NCBI RefSeq assembly: GCF_029869925.1
Contig: NZ_CP118605.1
Span: forward strand, 372,001-436,000
Direction: 5' to 3'
From: Microbulbifer bruguierae
Lineage (GTDB): Bacteria > Pseudomonadota > Gammaproteobacteria > Pseudomonadales > Cellvibrionaceae
Length of the DNA: 64,000 bases
Shown here piece after piece: positions 9,569 through 17,057 of this stretch; position 1 is the stretch's first letter; every line of letters starts with the position of its first letter. Under the pieces are notes generated by a model. It did not search any database. It was not told the origin of the DNA and worked only from the letters and a program-made list of their open reading frames with translations. The translations under genes and the position numbers were made by a program.

Positions 9569-9985
9569 GTAGCTAAGAGCCTGAGTACTCGGTGATGTGA
9601 TAAAAAGTCAGGTTTGAGACATGAGTAACTTTTGGTGTGAAGACGGGGGAGCACCTCACGATCCATAAGACTGGGGAGGCGGCAGATTCTTTTGCAGAAT
9701 TTTAAAAAAAATTGCACTGTCGCCCCTTGCATTCTGTTCAGATGGTCTATACTGCCTTGTGTAAACGAGCGCCGCTCAACCGTGTTGCCCAGAGCGATTG
9801 GGTGTGGTGCGAGGTTGCAGTACAAAAAGTGAACACTCTGGGTAGGCTTCGATGCCTGTTTTCAGGTGCGCCCCCGCACCCAGGTTGTAGTCGGCAATTT
9901 TGTCGGCAGTGGTAAATTAGGGACTCGCAGGAAGCGGGCGTAGAACAATAACCGCGGCTCAAGGAACCCATCAAGGAGCAGCTCA
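9569..9985 (+). other. 417-bp gap with one candidate promoter
   Basis: No coding sequence is convincing here. A possible promoter is TTGCAT at 9727-9732 and TATACT at 9748-9753 (15-bp spacing, short). If used, it would give the AraC-type gene a leader of about 230 nt. A run of A's (9705-9711) lies just upstream. I see no terminator-like hairpin after bcp. Confidence 0.35.
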
Positions 9986-10432
9986 ATGAACCATATTCAG
10001 CCAGACCAAGCTTCGCTCTCAGAAGACAAACCCTTGCAGCAGGCAAGACTGTCCGGTGATCCGAACATTCTTGACCAGTTGCTGGCGCCGCCGGAAGCAA
10101 CCAGCTTCGGGATCGCCGCTCGAGTAATTGATGTGCTGGAACAACGGATTGGAAAGGCATCTCTGGCAATTCGCCCGGTGGCATCTGACCTCAGTATGTC
10201 CACCAGGACCCTGCAGCGTCGCCTGCAGGAGCACAACCTGAGTTTCGCCTCTCTGCGTGATCACGTACGTTTCCGCCACGCGGTGCATTTTCTTAAAGAT
10301 ACTGCACTCAGCGTGGATGGCATTTCCCGTATCCTGGACTTTTCCGATAGAACTAGCTTTACCAGCGCCTTCAAGCGTTGGACCGGAATGTCCCCAACGG
10401 GTTATCGCCGTCAGGTTCGACAACGTTTTTAA
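9986..10432 (+). CDS. AraC-type helix-turn-helix protein without sensor domain
   Basis: Probable DNA-binding transcriptional regulator of 148 residues. Residues about 45-145 are a complete AraC DNA-binding domain: first helix-turn-helix around SDLSMSTRTLQRRLQEHN, second around ISRILDFSDRTSFTSAFKRW, then the MSPTGYR ending. The sequence resembles the C-terminal part of 300-residue AraC regulators of the OruR type more than MarA/SoxS. The first 45 residues are polar and match no sensor domain I know. ATG 9986 has AAGGAG at 9973-9978. It could be a free-standing regulator or the surviving end of a larger gene. Targets are unknown; yajC lies 134 bp downstream. Confidence 0.8.
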   Translation: MNHIQPDQASLSEDKPLQQARLSGDPNILDQLLAPPEATSFGIAARVIDVLEQRIGKASLAIRPVASDLSMSTRTLQRRLQEHNLSFASLRDHVRFRHAVHFLKDTALSVDGISRILDFSDRTSFTSAFKRWTGMSPTGYRRQVRQRF

Positions 10433-10566
10433 CCAGCGTTTCGGCAATACACCTCGCATCACGTGATCCAGGGCACCGGTGTTTCCGGTGTTCTGGATTG
10501 CCTCATTTTGTCAAAGCCGTTAGAGTTGGCCCCAGATTTTTGACTGACTTTATCGAGGTTTAGACC

Positions 10567-10899
10567 ATGGATTTCTTTATTCCTGCTGCTGTGGCACAAG
10601 AGGCAGCTCCAGCTCCTCAGGGCAACCCACTGATAACTCTGCTGATGTTCGGTGGCCTGTTCGTGTTTATGTGGCTGTTTATTATTCGCCCGCAACGCAA
10701 GCGTCAGAAAGAGCATCAGGAACTGGTTTCCGCGCTTAAAAAAGGCGACGAAGTAGTAATGACCAGCGGCATGCTGGGGCGCGTGGAAAAGGTCGACGAT
10801 GACTATGTGATTCTGGAAGTGGCGGAAAATATGAAGCTGAAATTCCAGAAGGTAGCGGTACACGCGGTGCTGCCGAAGGGCACCATCAAGAACATCTGA
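10567..10899 (+). CDS. yajC: preprotein translocase subunit YajC
   Basis: Small inner-membrane accessory protein of the Sec machinery that associates with SecDF. The 110-residue protein has an N-terminal AAVAQEAAPAP stretch, one membrane segment at about residues 22-40 (LITLLMFGGLFVFMWLF), then the diagnostic RPQRKRQKEHQEL and the GDEVVMTSGMLG motif. Normally yajC sits between tgt and secD; here it stands alone, after an AraC-type gene and directly before a strong terminator. It may therefore be a second copy or a relocated single one. Confidence 0.93.
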   Translation: MDFFIPAAVAQEAAPAPQGNPLITLLMFGGLFVFMWLFIIRPQRKRQKEHQELVSALKKGDEVVMTSGMLGRVEKVDDDYVILEVAENMKLKFQKVAVHAVLPKGTIKNI

Positions 10900-10934
10900 T
10901 GCTGTTTCCTGGTCTCTACAGGCCTGAACGGCTC

Positions 10935-10962
10935 AAAAAACCCGGTTTCCCCGGGTTTTTTT
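10935..10962 (+). terminator. terminator of yajC
   Basis: CCCGG / CCGGG stem extended by six A's and a T-run, 36 bp after the yajC stop. It rules out co-transcription with the enzyme gene that begins at 10993. Confidence 0.9.
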
Positions 10963-10992
10963 ATGCATGGAAAAAACTAGGAGGATCCATTG

Positions 10993-12027
10993 GTGGCAAT
11001 TCAGTACCCGCCGAGAGAGCGCCTGGCCAATGTGCCAACCCCGCTGCAGCCGCTAAACAGAATTACCGAAAAGTATTCCACGCCCTATGGGGGGCCGCAG
11101 CTTTGGATCAAGCGGGATGATCTTACTGAAAGCGCTATGTCCGGCAACAAACTTCGCAAGCTGGAATTCATTGTCGCTGAAGCCAAAGCGCTGGGTTGCG
11201 ATACCCTGATCACGTGTGGTGGTGAGCAATCCAATCACTGTCGGGCAACCGCACTTGCAGCAGCAAAAACCGGTCTTAGGGCACACCTGATTCTTCGCGG
11301 AAAAGCGCTTTTCGGCAGTGATGAGCTGCCGGCTGATGGCAACTTGCTGGTGGACCATCTGGCCGGTGCAGCGGTATCTGTTTATCCGCTGCGGGAATAT
11401 GTGGAACAGTTGCCGGCATTGTTTGAATATTGGGCTGAACATTACCGTCAACTTGGTGGTAAGGCGCTGTGTATTCCCACCGGAGGCAGTGACGGTCTCG
11501 GCATCTGGGGGTACATTAAGTGCGCAGAGGAAGTGCTGGCGGATTGTGCCGCACTGAATTTTGTGCCGGAGCATCTCGTCTGTGCCAGTGGCAGTGGCGG
11601 GACCCAGGCGGGGCTCACACTGGGCTGCCAATTGCTTGGGGTGGCGAGTGCTGTAACGGGTTATGCCGTATGTGATGATGCAGACTATTTCGTTAACAAA
11701 ATAGTCGCGGATGTGGCGGATTGGCGGCAGCGCTATGGCCAGACATTCGGGTTTGATAAATCCAAAATCCAGGTGACAGATTCGTTTATCGGCCCGGGCT
11801 ACGCGTTGGCGGGGCCGGAAATTTACCGAACCATTGCCGAAGCTGCGCAGTTGGAAGGGATATTGCTGGATCCTGTGTACACCGGAAAGGCCTTCCATGG
11901 TTTGTTAGAGGATGTCAGGAACGGTAAATACCGCGGCAGTAATCATTTGGTATTTGTGCACACCGGGGGGCAGTTCGGGGTGTTTCCACACCGGGCGGAA
12001 TTTATGCAATATCTAGACGGGCTCTGA
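10993..12027 (+). CDS. D-cysteine desulfhydrase / ACC deaminase family PLP enzyme
   Basis: Fold-type II PLP enzyme of the ACC deaminase/D-cysteine desulfhydrase family, expected to break D-cysteine into pyruvate, sulfide and ammonia, or to act on a related amino acid. The PLP lysine is in ESAMSGNKLRKLEF (near residue 50); TCGGEQSNHCRATA, IPTGGSDGLG and ASGSGGTQAG are family motifs. An AGGAGG at 10979-10984 sits eight bases before GTG 10993 and five before TTG 10990, so GTG 10993 is preferred. At 344 residues it is of normal length. The next gene, an AGCS amino acid symporter, fits a role in small amino acid use. True ACC deaminase cannot be excluded. Confidence 0.85.
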   Translation: MAIQYPPRERLANVPTPLQPLNRITEKYSTPYGGPQLWIKRDDLTESAMSGNKLRKLEFIVAEAKALGCDTLITCGGEQSNHCRATALAAAKTGLRAHLILRGKALFGSDELPADGNLLVDHLAGAAVSVYPLREYVEQLPALFEYWAEHYRQLGGKALCIPTGGSDGLGIWGYIKCAEEVLADCAALNFVPEHLVCASGSGGTQAGLTLGCQLLGVASAVTGYAVCDDADYFVNKIVADVADWRQRYGQTFGFDKSKIQVTDSFIGPGYALAGPEIYRTIAEAAQLEGILLDPVYTGKAFHGLLEDVRNGKYRGSNHLVFVHTGGQFGVFPHRAEFMQYLDGL

Positions 12028-12127
12028 TGGCATGCCCATTCGTAGCATCCCGTGGTAAGAAATAGATTTGCGACAAAATTGCCGGTTTTGGTTAAAAAGG
12101 TGGGTTTTTGTTTAATTTTTGGCAGAA

Positions 12128-12192
12128 ACGAGAGCTATGCTGCCGATGGCTGGTGAATTGCTGTTCTCGTCGCAGGGAAGCTGATAACCTGC
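12128..12192 (+). other. structured leader before the AGCS symporter gene
   Basis: Two hairpins lie in the gap: an 8-bp stem pairing 12128-12135 with 12163-12170 (one G-U), enclosing GCTGCCGATGGC, and GCAGG/CCTGC (12172-12176 with 12188-12192). The position before a glycine/alanine symporter invites comparison with a glycine riboswitch, but the conserved aptamer cores are not there. It may be a regulatory leader or chance. Confidence 0.35.
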
Positions 12193-12272
12193 CGTGCACT
12201 TGCAGAGGCCGGTTCTTGTTTTGCTGGTTTACACAGCGAAGACTTGGCGAATAATCACACAAAATAAAAGCA

Positions 12273-13943
12273 GTGGGGGTTGGTTTGGAATCATTCAATC
12301 AATTGTTGTTATCCCTGGATGGACTGCTGGGGTCTGCGCCCTGGTTTCCCTGGGTTCTTCTCGGGGTGGGTTTTTTCTTTACGGTGTATCTCGGATTTCC
12401 GCAGATTCGTTATTTTGGTCACGCAATAAAGATCGTTCAGGGCAAGTACGACAAGCCTGGCGATCCAGGTGATACCTCTCACTTTCAGGCGCTGTCCACT
12501 GCGCTTTCCGGTACCGTGGGTACTGGTAATATCGGCGGTGTAGGTCTGGCAATTTTTCTTGGCGGCCCAGCGGCACTCTTCTGGATGTGGGTCACTGCCT
12601 TCCTTGGTATGACGACCAAGTTTGTCGAGGTAACCCTTTCCCACAAGTATCGTATCAAGGCCGCTGACGGCTTTTATGCGGGTGGTCCCATGTTTTACAT
12701 GGAGCGCCGTCTCAATATGAAGTGGCTAGCGGTGATTTTTGCCATAGCTACCGTGATCAGTTCTTTTGGTACCGGCAGCCTGCCGCAGGTCAACAATATC
12801 GCACAGGCCATGTACGACACCTTTGGTTTGAGCAAGATGCTTACCGGTGGTGTGCTGGCAATTCTGCTTGGTCTGGTGATTATCGGCGGTATTACCCGTA
12901 TCGCCAAAGTAACCTCGACCATCGTGCCTGTGATGGCGGTCTTGTATATCGTTGGCGCGCTCGGAGTGATCCTCTACAACTACCAGAACATCATTCCTTC
13001 ATTCGCAGCGGTATTTTCCGATGCGTTTAACGGTAGCTCCGCGGTAGGCGGCTTCCTTGGTGCCAGCTTCGCCTATGCCTTTAATCGCGGTGTAAACCGG
13101 GGACTCTTCTCTAACGAAGCAGGGCAGGGATCCGCGCCCATTGCGCACGCCGCGGCTCGCGCCGATGAACCAGTTTCTGAGGGTATGGTTTCCCTGCTGG
13201 AGCCGTTCATTGATACCCTGATCATCTGTACGCTGACCGGCCTGGTGATTCTATCTTCCGGTGTGTGGACCGAGAAGCATATGAACCGCTTCGAACGGGC
13301 GGATATGACCATCGTCACCGGTAGCTACTCGGACAAAGATGAAGCGCAGGTGAAGCAGCTGTTCGGATACCTGAGTGGCAAACCCAGCGATGTCGGTACC
13401 TATACCGGCACCATTGTAGTGGCCGATGGGCAGCCTCTGAACAAGGGTGAATTCACTGTGCTGAACTCCCGCTCCGTGGCTGAGGATGTGGAGTTTCGGG
13501 TGGCAGGTGATAATTATTCCGGCACCTTGAAGGTTAATGATGGCCGTCTGGTAAATCCGAACGTCGATGTGTGGGGTAATTCGCTGTTGCACTCGGTAGC
13601 TCTTACAAACCGAGCCTTCCAGCGGGGCTTCTTTGGTGATTACGGCAGTTACATCGTAACGTTGGGTATTCTGCTGTTTGCTTTCTCTACCGCCATTGCC
13701 TGGTCTTACTATGGCGATCGCTCAATGATTTACCTGTTCGGCCCCAAAGCCGTGATGCCCTATCGTCTGGTGTATGTGGTGGCCTTTTTCTGGGCGGCGG
13801 TTGAGGATACGACGGTGATCTGGAACCTTTCTGCCGTTGCCATCGTATTGATGACGCTGCCTAACCTGTTCGGGATCACTATCCTGGCGAAGGAAATGAA
13901 GGATACGGTCAAGGATTACTGGAAGGATCCCAGCCACAAGTAA
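12273..13943 (+). CDS. AGCS family alanine/glycine:cation symporter with an inserted soluble segment
   Basis: Sodium-coupled symporter for alanine, glycine or related small amino acids, with about 11 membrane segments. Family motifs are clear: [20 protein letters not shown] near residue 73, [29 protein letters not shown], and [16 protein letters not shown]. It has 556 residues against about 450-480 in typical members. The excess is a polar block at residues about 338-432, between segments, with [18 protein letters not shown] and a beta-rich look. GTG 12273 lacks a good ribosome site, so the exact start is uncertain. A perfect terminator follows. Confidence 0.93.
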   Translation: MGVGLESFNQLLLSLDGLLGSAPWFPWVLLGVGFFFTVYLGFPQIRYFGHAIKIVQGKYDKPGDPGDTSHFQALSTALSGTVGTGNIGGVGLAIFLGGPAALFWMWVTAFLGMTTKFVEVTLSHKYRIKAADGFYAGGPMFYMERRLNMKWLAVIFAIATVISSFGTGSLPQVNNIAQAMYDTFGLSKMLTGGVLAILLGLVIIGGITRIAKVTSTIVPVMAVLYIVGALGVILYNYQNIIPSFAAVFSDAFNGSSAVGGFLGASFAYAFNRGVNRGLFSNEAGQGSAPIAHAAARADEPVSEGMVSLLEPFIDTLIICTLTGLVILSSGVWTEKHMNRFERADMTIVTGSYSDKDEAQVKQLFGYLSGKPSDVGTYTGTIVVADGQPLNKGEFTVLNSRSVAEDVEFRVAGDNYSGTLKVNDGRLVNPNVDVWGNSLLHSVALTNRAFQRGFFGDYGSYIVTLGILLFAFSTAIAWSYYGDRSMIYLFGPKAVMPYRLVYVVAFFWAAVEDTTVIWNLSAVAIVLMTLPNLFGITILAKEMKDTVKDYWKDPSHK

Positions 13944-13955
13944 TTCGTTGCTTGT

Positions 13956-13997
13956 AACCATAAAAAAACCCGGCATGCGCCGGGTTTTTTTATGGTT
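13956..13997. terminator. perfect 42-bp inverted repeat, bidirectional terminator
   Basis: Nineteen-bp perfect arms around the loop ATGC, with seven A's and seven T's on either side of CCCGGC/GCCGGG. It lies between the convergent symporter and glutamine synthetase-like genes and should stop transcription both ways. Confidence 0.95.
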
Positions 13998-14010
13998 GAG
14001 TTGTGGTCGT

Positions 14011-15345
14011 TTATACGTTCAGCAGCAGGTATTCCCGCTCCCAGGAGCTGATTACCCGGTTGAACTCCTCGTATTCATCCCGTTTGATCGCCGCCCAGGC
14101 GCGCACGAAGGTATCGCCAAACATTTCCACCGCCTCAGGACATTCCGCCAGTAATGTCAGGGCGTGTTCCTGGGTTCGCGGCAGGGTGATGGGTTCACTC
14201 GAGCAGTCACCTTTGTAAGGTTCGCTGGGTTCTATCTTGTTCATCATGCCAAGGTAGCCACACGCCAGGGAGGTTGCTATCGCCAGGTAGGGGTTGCAAT
14301 CGGCTCCGGGGAAGCGGTTTTCCAGGCGCTTGCCTTGCGGCGAGCTGTCCGGTACGCGAAGTCCGGTAGTGCGGTTGTCATATCCCCAATGCAGGCTTGT
14401 GGGCGCTGCCATTTCCGGTGTGAAGCGACGGTACGAGTTTACGTTGGGTGCAAAGAAGGTAATGAACCCCGGAGTGTATTTTTGCATGCCGCCAATAAAG
14501 TGCATAAAACGCTCATTTTCGGAGCCGTCGTCATTCACAAAAATGTTTTTCCCGGTTTTCGTGTCGATGACGCTCTGGTGCAAATGCAGTGCACTGCCGG
14601 GTTCATCCTCCATTGGCTTTGCCATAAAGGTCGCGTAGATACCGTGGCGCAGGGCGGTTTCACGCACGGTACGCTTGAACGTAAATACCTGGTCGGCCAG
14701 GTTCAGAGGGTCACCGTGCAGAAAGTTGATTTCCATCTGTGCGGTGCCGGACTCATGGATCAGGGTGTCCACATCTAGCCCTTGGGCCTCGCAGAAGTCG
14801 TACATGTCCTCAATGATCGGCTCGTATTCGTTCGCTGCATCGATACTGTAGGATTGCCGGGTTTTTTCCGTACGCCCGGAACGTCCTACCGGGGCAGACA
14901 GTTTTTCATCCGGGTCCAGGTTGCGCTTGACCAGATAAAATTCCACCTCCGGTGCCACCACCGGTTGCCAGCCCTGTTCAGCGTATTTTTCCAGAACAAA
15001 TTTGAGGATGTTGCGGGTGCTGATGGGGTGGGGTTTTCCATCACGGGTATAGCAGTCGTGAATAATCTGGGCGGTTGGTTCGTTGGCCCAGGGGTTCAAG
15101 CGGATCGAATCCGGGTCAGGTACCAGCAGCATATCCGTGTCTGCGGGATCTACCAGTTCGTTATGTTCATCGACATAGTCACCGGTAACGGTCTGCACCA
15201 GAATACTTTCTGGCAAGCGACTGTCTTCGGTGAGGAATTTATCGGTTGGGGTAAACTTCCCCCGCGCGTTTCCGGACATGTCCGGTACCAGGCACTCGAC
15301 CTCGGAAATTGAGTGTTCTGCGAGCCACTGGGTAATCTTGTCCAT
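14011..15345 (-). CDS. puuA: glutamine synthetase family protein, gamma-glutamylputrescine synthetase-like
   Basis: ATP-dependent gamma-glutamyl-amine ligase of the glutamine synthetase superfamily. With the PuuB-like oxidase encoded divergently, the best reading is gamma-glutamylation of putrescine or a similar amine. It has 444 residues. The N-terminal domain contains DMSGNARGKF; the catalytic domain shows VEFYLV, SGTAQMEINF, the ATP-site GSALHLHQS, and a C-terminal ENRFPGADCNPYLAI. I chose ATG 15345, with AAGGTG upstream, over an upstream frame opening at 15390. It lacks the adenylylation-type tyrosine region of GlnA. The exact amine substrate is inferred from context only. Confidence 0.85.
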   Translation of the reverse strand: MDKITQWLAEHSISEVECLVPDMSGNARGKFTPTDKFLTEDSRLPESILVQTVTGDYVDEHNELVDPADTDMLLVPDPDSIRLNPWANEPTAQIIHDCYTRDGKPHPISTRNILKFVLEKYAEQGWQPVVAPEVEFYLVKRNLDPDEKLSAPVGRSGRTEKTRQSYSIDAANEYEPIIEDMYDFCEAQGLDVDTLIHESGTAQMEINFLHGDPLNLADQVFTFKRTVRETALRHGIYATFMAKPMEDEPGSALHLHQSVIDTKTGKNIFVNDDGSENERFMHFIGGMQKYTPGFITFFAPNVNSYRRFTPEMAAPTSLHWGYDNRTTGLRVPDSSPQGKRLENRFPGADCNPYLAIATSLACGYLGMMNKIEPSEPYKGDCSSEPITLPRTQEHALTLLAECPEAVEMFGDTFVRAWAAIKRDEYEEFNRVISSWEREYLLLNV

Positions 15346-15491
15346 GGTACACCTTGTTATTGAAAGGTCTTTTCCCCGGCTGGGGTTCATTAGTATATAT
15401 CCCGCCCTCAGGACCCAAATAGTCGGAGAGGGCCGGGTCGCCCGTGGGAGCTGACAAAAAAATCCCGGGGCAGGTTTTGATTATGACAGGA

Positions 15492-15533
15492 AACCGAATT
15501 ATCATTCAATTTAAATTGAATAATGATTCGGTT
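15492..15533. promoter_or_regulatory. 42-bp near-palindromic operator between puuA-like and puuB-like genes
   Basis: All but two of the 21 base pairs are self-complementary about the centre at 15512/15513. The middle 18 bp (15504-15521, ATTCAATTT and its complement) and the outer 8 bp on each side (AACCGAAT / ATTCGGTT) pair perfectly. Each half also contains a smaller dyad, GAAT-N4-ATTC, so the whole may be two adjacent binding sites. It lies in the divergent intergenic space with no T-run, which argues for an operator rather than a terminator. A half-site copy recurs at 16941-16962. Confidence 0.8.
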
Positions 15534-15626
15534 TTGTGTGATGGCACTCGCCCCCCATAGCAAACTCTGTATCGTGGGGCTGGCGCTGAGGCAATACACA
15601 AGACCCGGTTTAACGGAGAGTTACCC

Positions 15627-16934
15627 ATGCCAGCCAGCGGAACAGTCACCAAACTGCTAGGCCATATCGATTCTTATTACGCCGCCAGCGCGAATAATGC
15701 ACCCCTCTATCCAGCTCTTGATCAAGTAGTTGAGGCGGATGTGTGCATCATTGGTGCTGGCTACACCGGGCTTTCCAGCGCACTACACCTCGCCGAGCAG
15801 GGCTATAAGGTGGTGGTGCTTGAGGCCGAGCGTATTGGCTGGGGGGCTTCAGGTCGTAACGGCGGCCACGTCGGGGTAGGGCAGCGCAAAGGGCAGGAAG
15901 AGCTTGAGCGGATGCTTGGCTTGGACGCAGCACGGGTTCTGTGGGACATGGGGCTGGAAGCGGTAAAGACCGTGGAAGACCTGATCCACAAGCACAACAT
16001 TCAGTGCGACCTGAAGCGGGGCATCATGCACCTCGCGGCCAAGCCCAGTCACGATGGTTGGTTACGCGAAGAAGTCGAGCTGCTCAATACTCGCTATGGC
16101 TACGACAAGATGCGTTATGCGGACAGAGAAGAAGTGGGCGCGCTGGTGGGGTCCCAGCGGTTTTATGGCGGCCAGATCGACAGCGGCTCACTGCACCTGC
16201 ACCCACTGAACTACGCCCTGGGCCTGGCGGCCGCTGCCGCGAACGCTGGTGTTCAATTCTATGAGTTCAGCCGCGTTACCAGTTACACCGGTGGCAGCCC
16301 GTGTGTGGTCAACACCGCCAAGGGGCAGGTGAAGGCCCGCAATGTGGTGCTGGCCTGTAATGGTTATCTGGGCAATCTGGAACCGCGGATGGCGGGGCGG
16401 ATTATGCCTATCAACAACTTCATTCTCGCGACCGAGCCTCTCCCGGAAGAGACTGCGCGGGAATTGATCGCGAACGATTACGCGTTGCAAGACACCCTTT
16501 TTGTGATCAATTACTGGAAGCTTTCCGGTGATAACCGTCTGGTCTTCGGCGGAGGGGAGAACTACACCTCCCGCTTCCCTCAGGATATACGCGCATTCGT
16601 ACGCAGGTACATGTTAGAAACCTACCCGCAATTGGCCGATACCCGTATTGACTATGGGTGGGGCGGTACTCTGGCGATCACCCTGAATCGAATGCCGAGT
16701 ATCGGCCGTCTTGAACCCAATGTGTATTACAGCCAGGGGTACTCTGGGCACGGGGTTCCCACGGCGACTTTTGCTGGAAAACTGCTTGCGGAAGCAATTG
16801 GCGGCACGGAAGAGCAGTTTGATGTATTGTCGCGTATTCCAACGCCGAGCTTCCCCGGGGGAACGCTACTGCGTTGGCCAGGGCTGGTAGCGGGAATGCT
16901 TTATTACAGCTTGAAGGACAAGCTGGGCCGGTGA
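15627..16934 (+). CDS. puuB: FAD-dependent oxidoreductase, gamma-glutamylputrescine oxidase-like
   Basis: DAO-type flavoprotein that would oxidise gamma-glutamylputrescine, releasing an aldehyde, ammonia and hydrogen peroxide. The 435-residue protein carries the dinucleotide motif CIIGAGYTGLSSALHLAEQG at about residues 37-56, the WGASGRNGGHVGVGQ motif typical of this group, and the C-terminal IDYGWGGTLAIT and YYSQGYSGHGV segments that close the FAD site. ATG 15627 follows GGAGAG at 15616-15621. It is divergent from the synthetase-like gene, so the two first steps of the pathway share a control region. puuC- and puuD-like genes are not in the window. Confidence 0.88.
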   Translation: MPASGTVTKLLGHIDSYYAASANNAPLYPALDQVVEADVCIIGAGYTGLSSALHLAEQGYKVVVLEAERIGWGASGRNGGHVGVGQRKGQEELERMLGLDAARVLWDMGLEAVKTVEDLIHKHNIQCDLKRGIMHLAAKPSHDGWLREEVELLNTRYGYDKMRYADREEVGALVGSQRFYGGQIDSGSLHLHPLNYALGLAAAAANAGVQFYEFSRVTSYTGGSPCVVNTAKGQVKARNVVLACNGYLGNLEPRMAGRIMPINNFILATEPLPEETARELIANDYALQDTLFVINYWKLSGDNRLVFGGGENYTSRFPQDIRAFVRRYMLETYPQLADTRIDYGWGGTLAITLNRMPSIGRLEPNVYYSQGYSGHGVPTATFAGKLLAEAIGGTEEQFDVLSRIPTPSFPGGTLLRWPGLVAGMLYYSLKDKLGR

Positions 16935-16940
16935 ATATGA

Positions 16941-16962
16941 AAATTGAATATTTGTTCGGTTT
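16941..16962 (+). promoter_or_regulatory. half-site copy of the puuA/puuB operator before the TonB receptor gene
   Basis: This site begins seven bases after the puuB stop and reads AAATTGAAT, five variable bases, TTCGGTTT. It matches 15513-15534 at 19 of 22 positions and the complement of the left half (15491-15512) at 18 of 22. The small GAAT-N4-ATTC dyad is kept with one change (GTTC). It suggests that the receptor gene is under the same control as the puuA/puuB-like pair. Confidence 0.7.
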
Positions 16963-17057
16963 GTGGGATAACAAATTGCCAAGGCCATCGCCGGGTTCAT
17001 CCTGAGTGGTCGTGAATAGGTAGAAACCCGCACAACAATAACCCACGGGGAGTAACG

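Noticed and set aside
9712..9915. 67-codon frame in the gap before the AraC-type gene
   Set aside because: No ribosome site, odd composition with many Cys, Trp and Arg, no recognisable motif.
12128..12192. Glycine riboswitch before the AGCS gene
   Set aside because: The expected core segments (CCGAAGG and CTCTCAGG type) are not found; only generic hairpins are.
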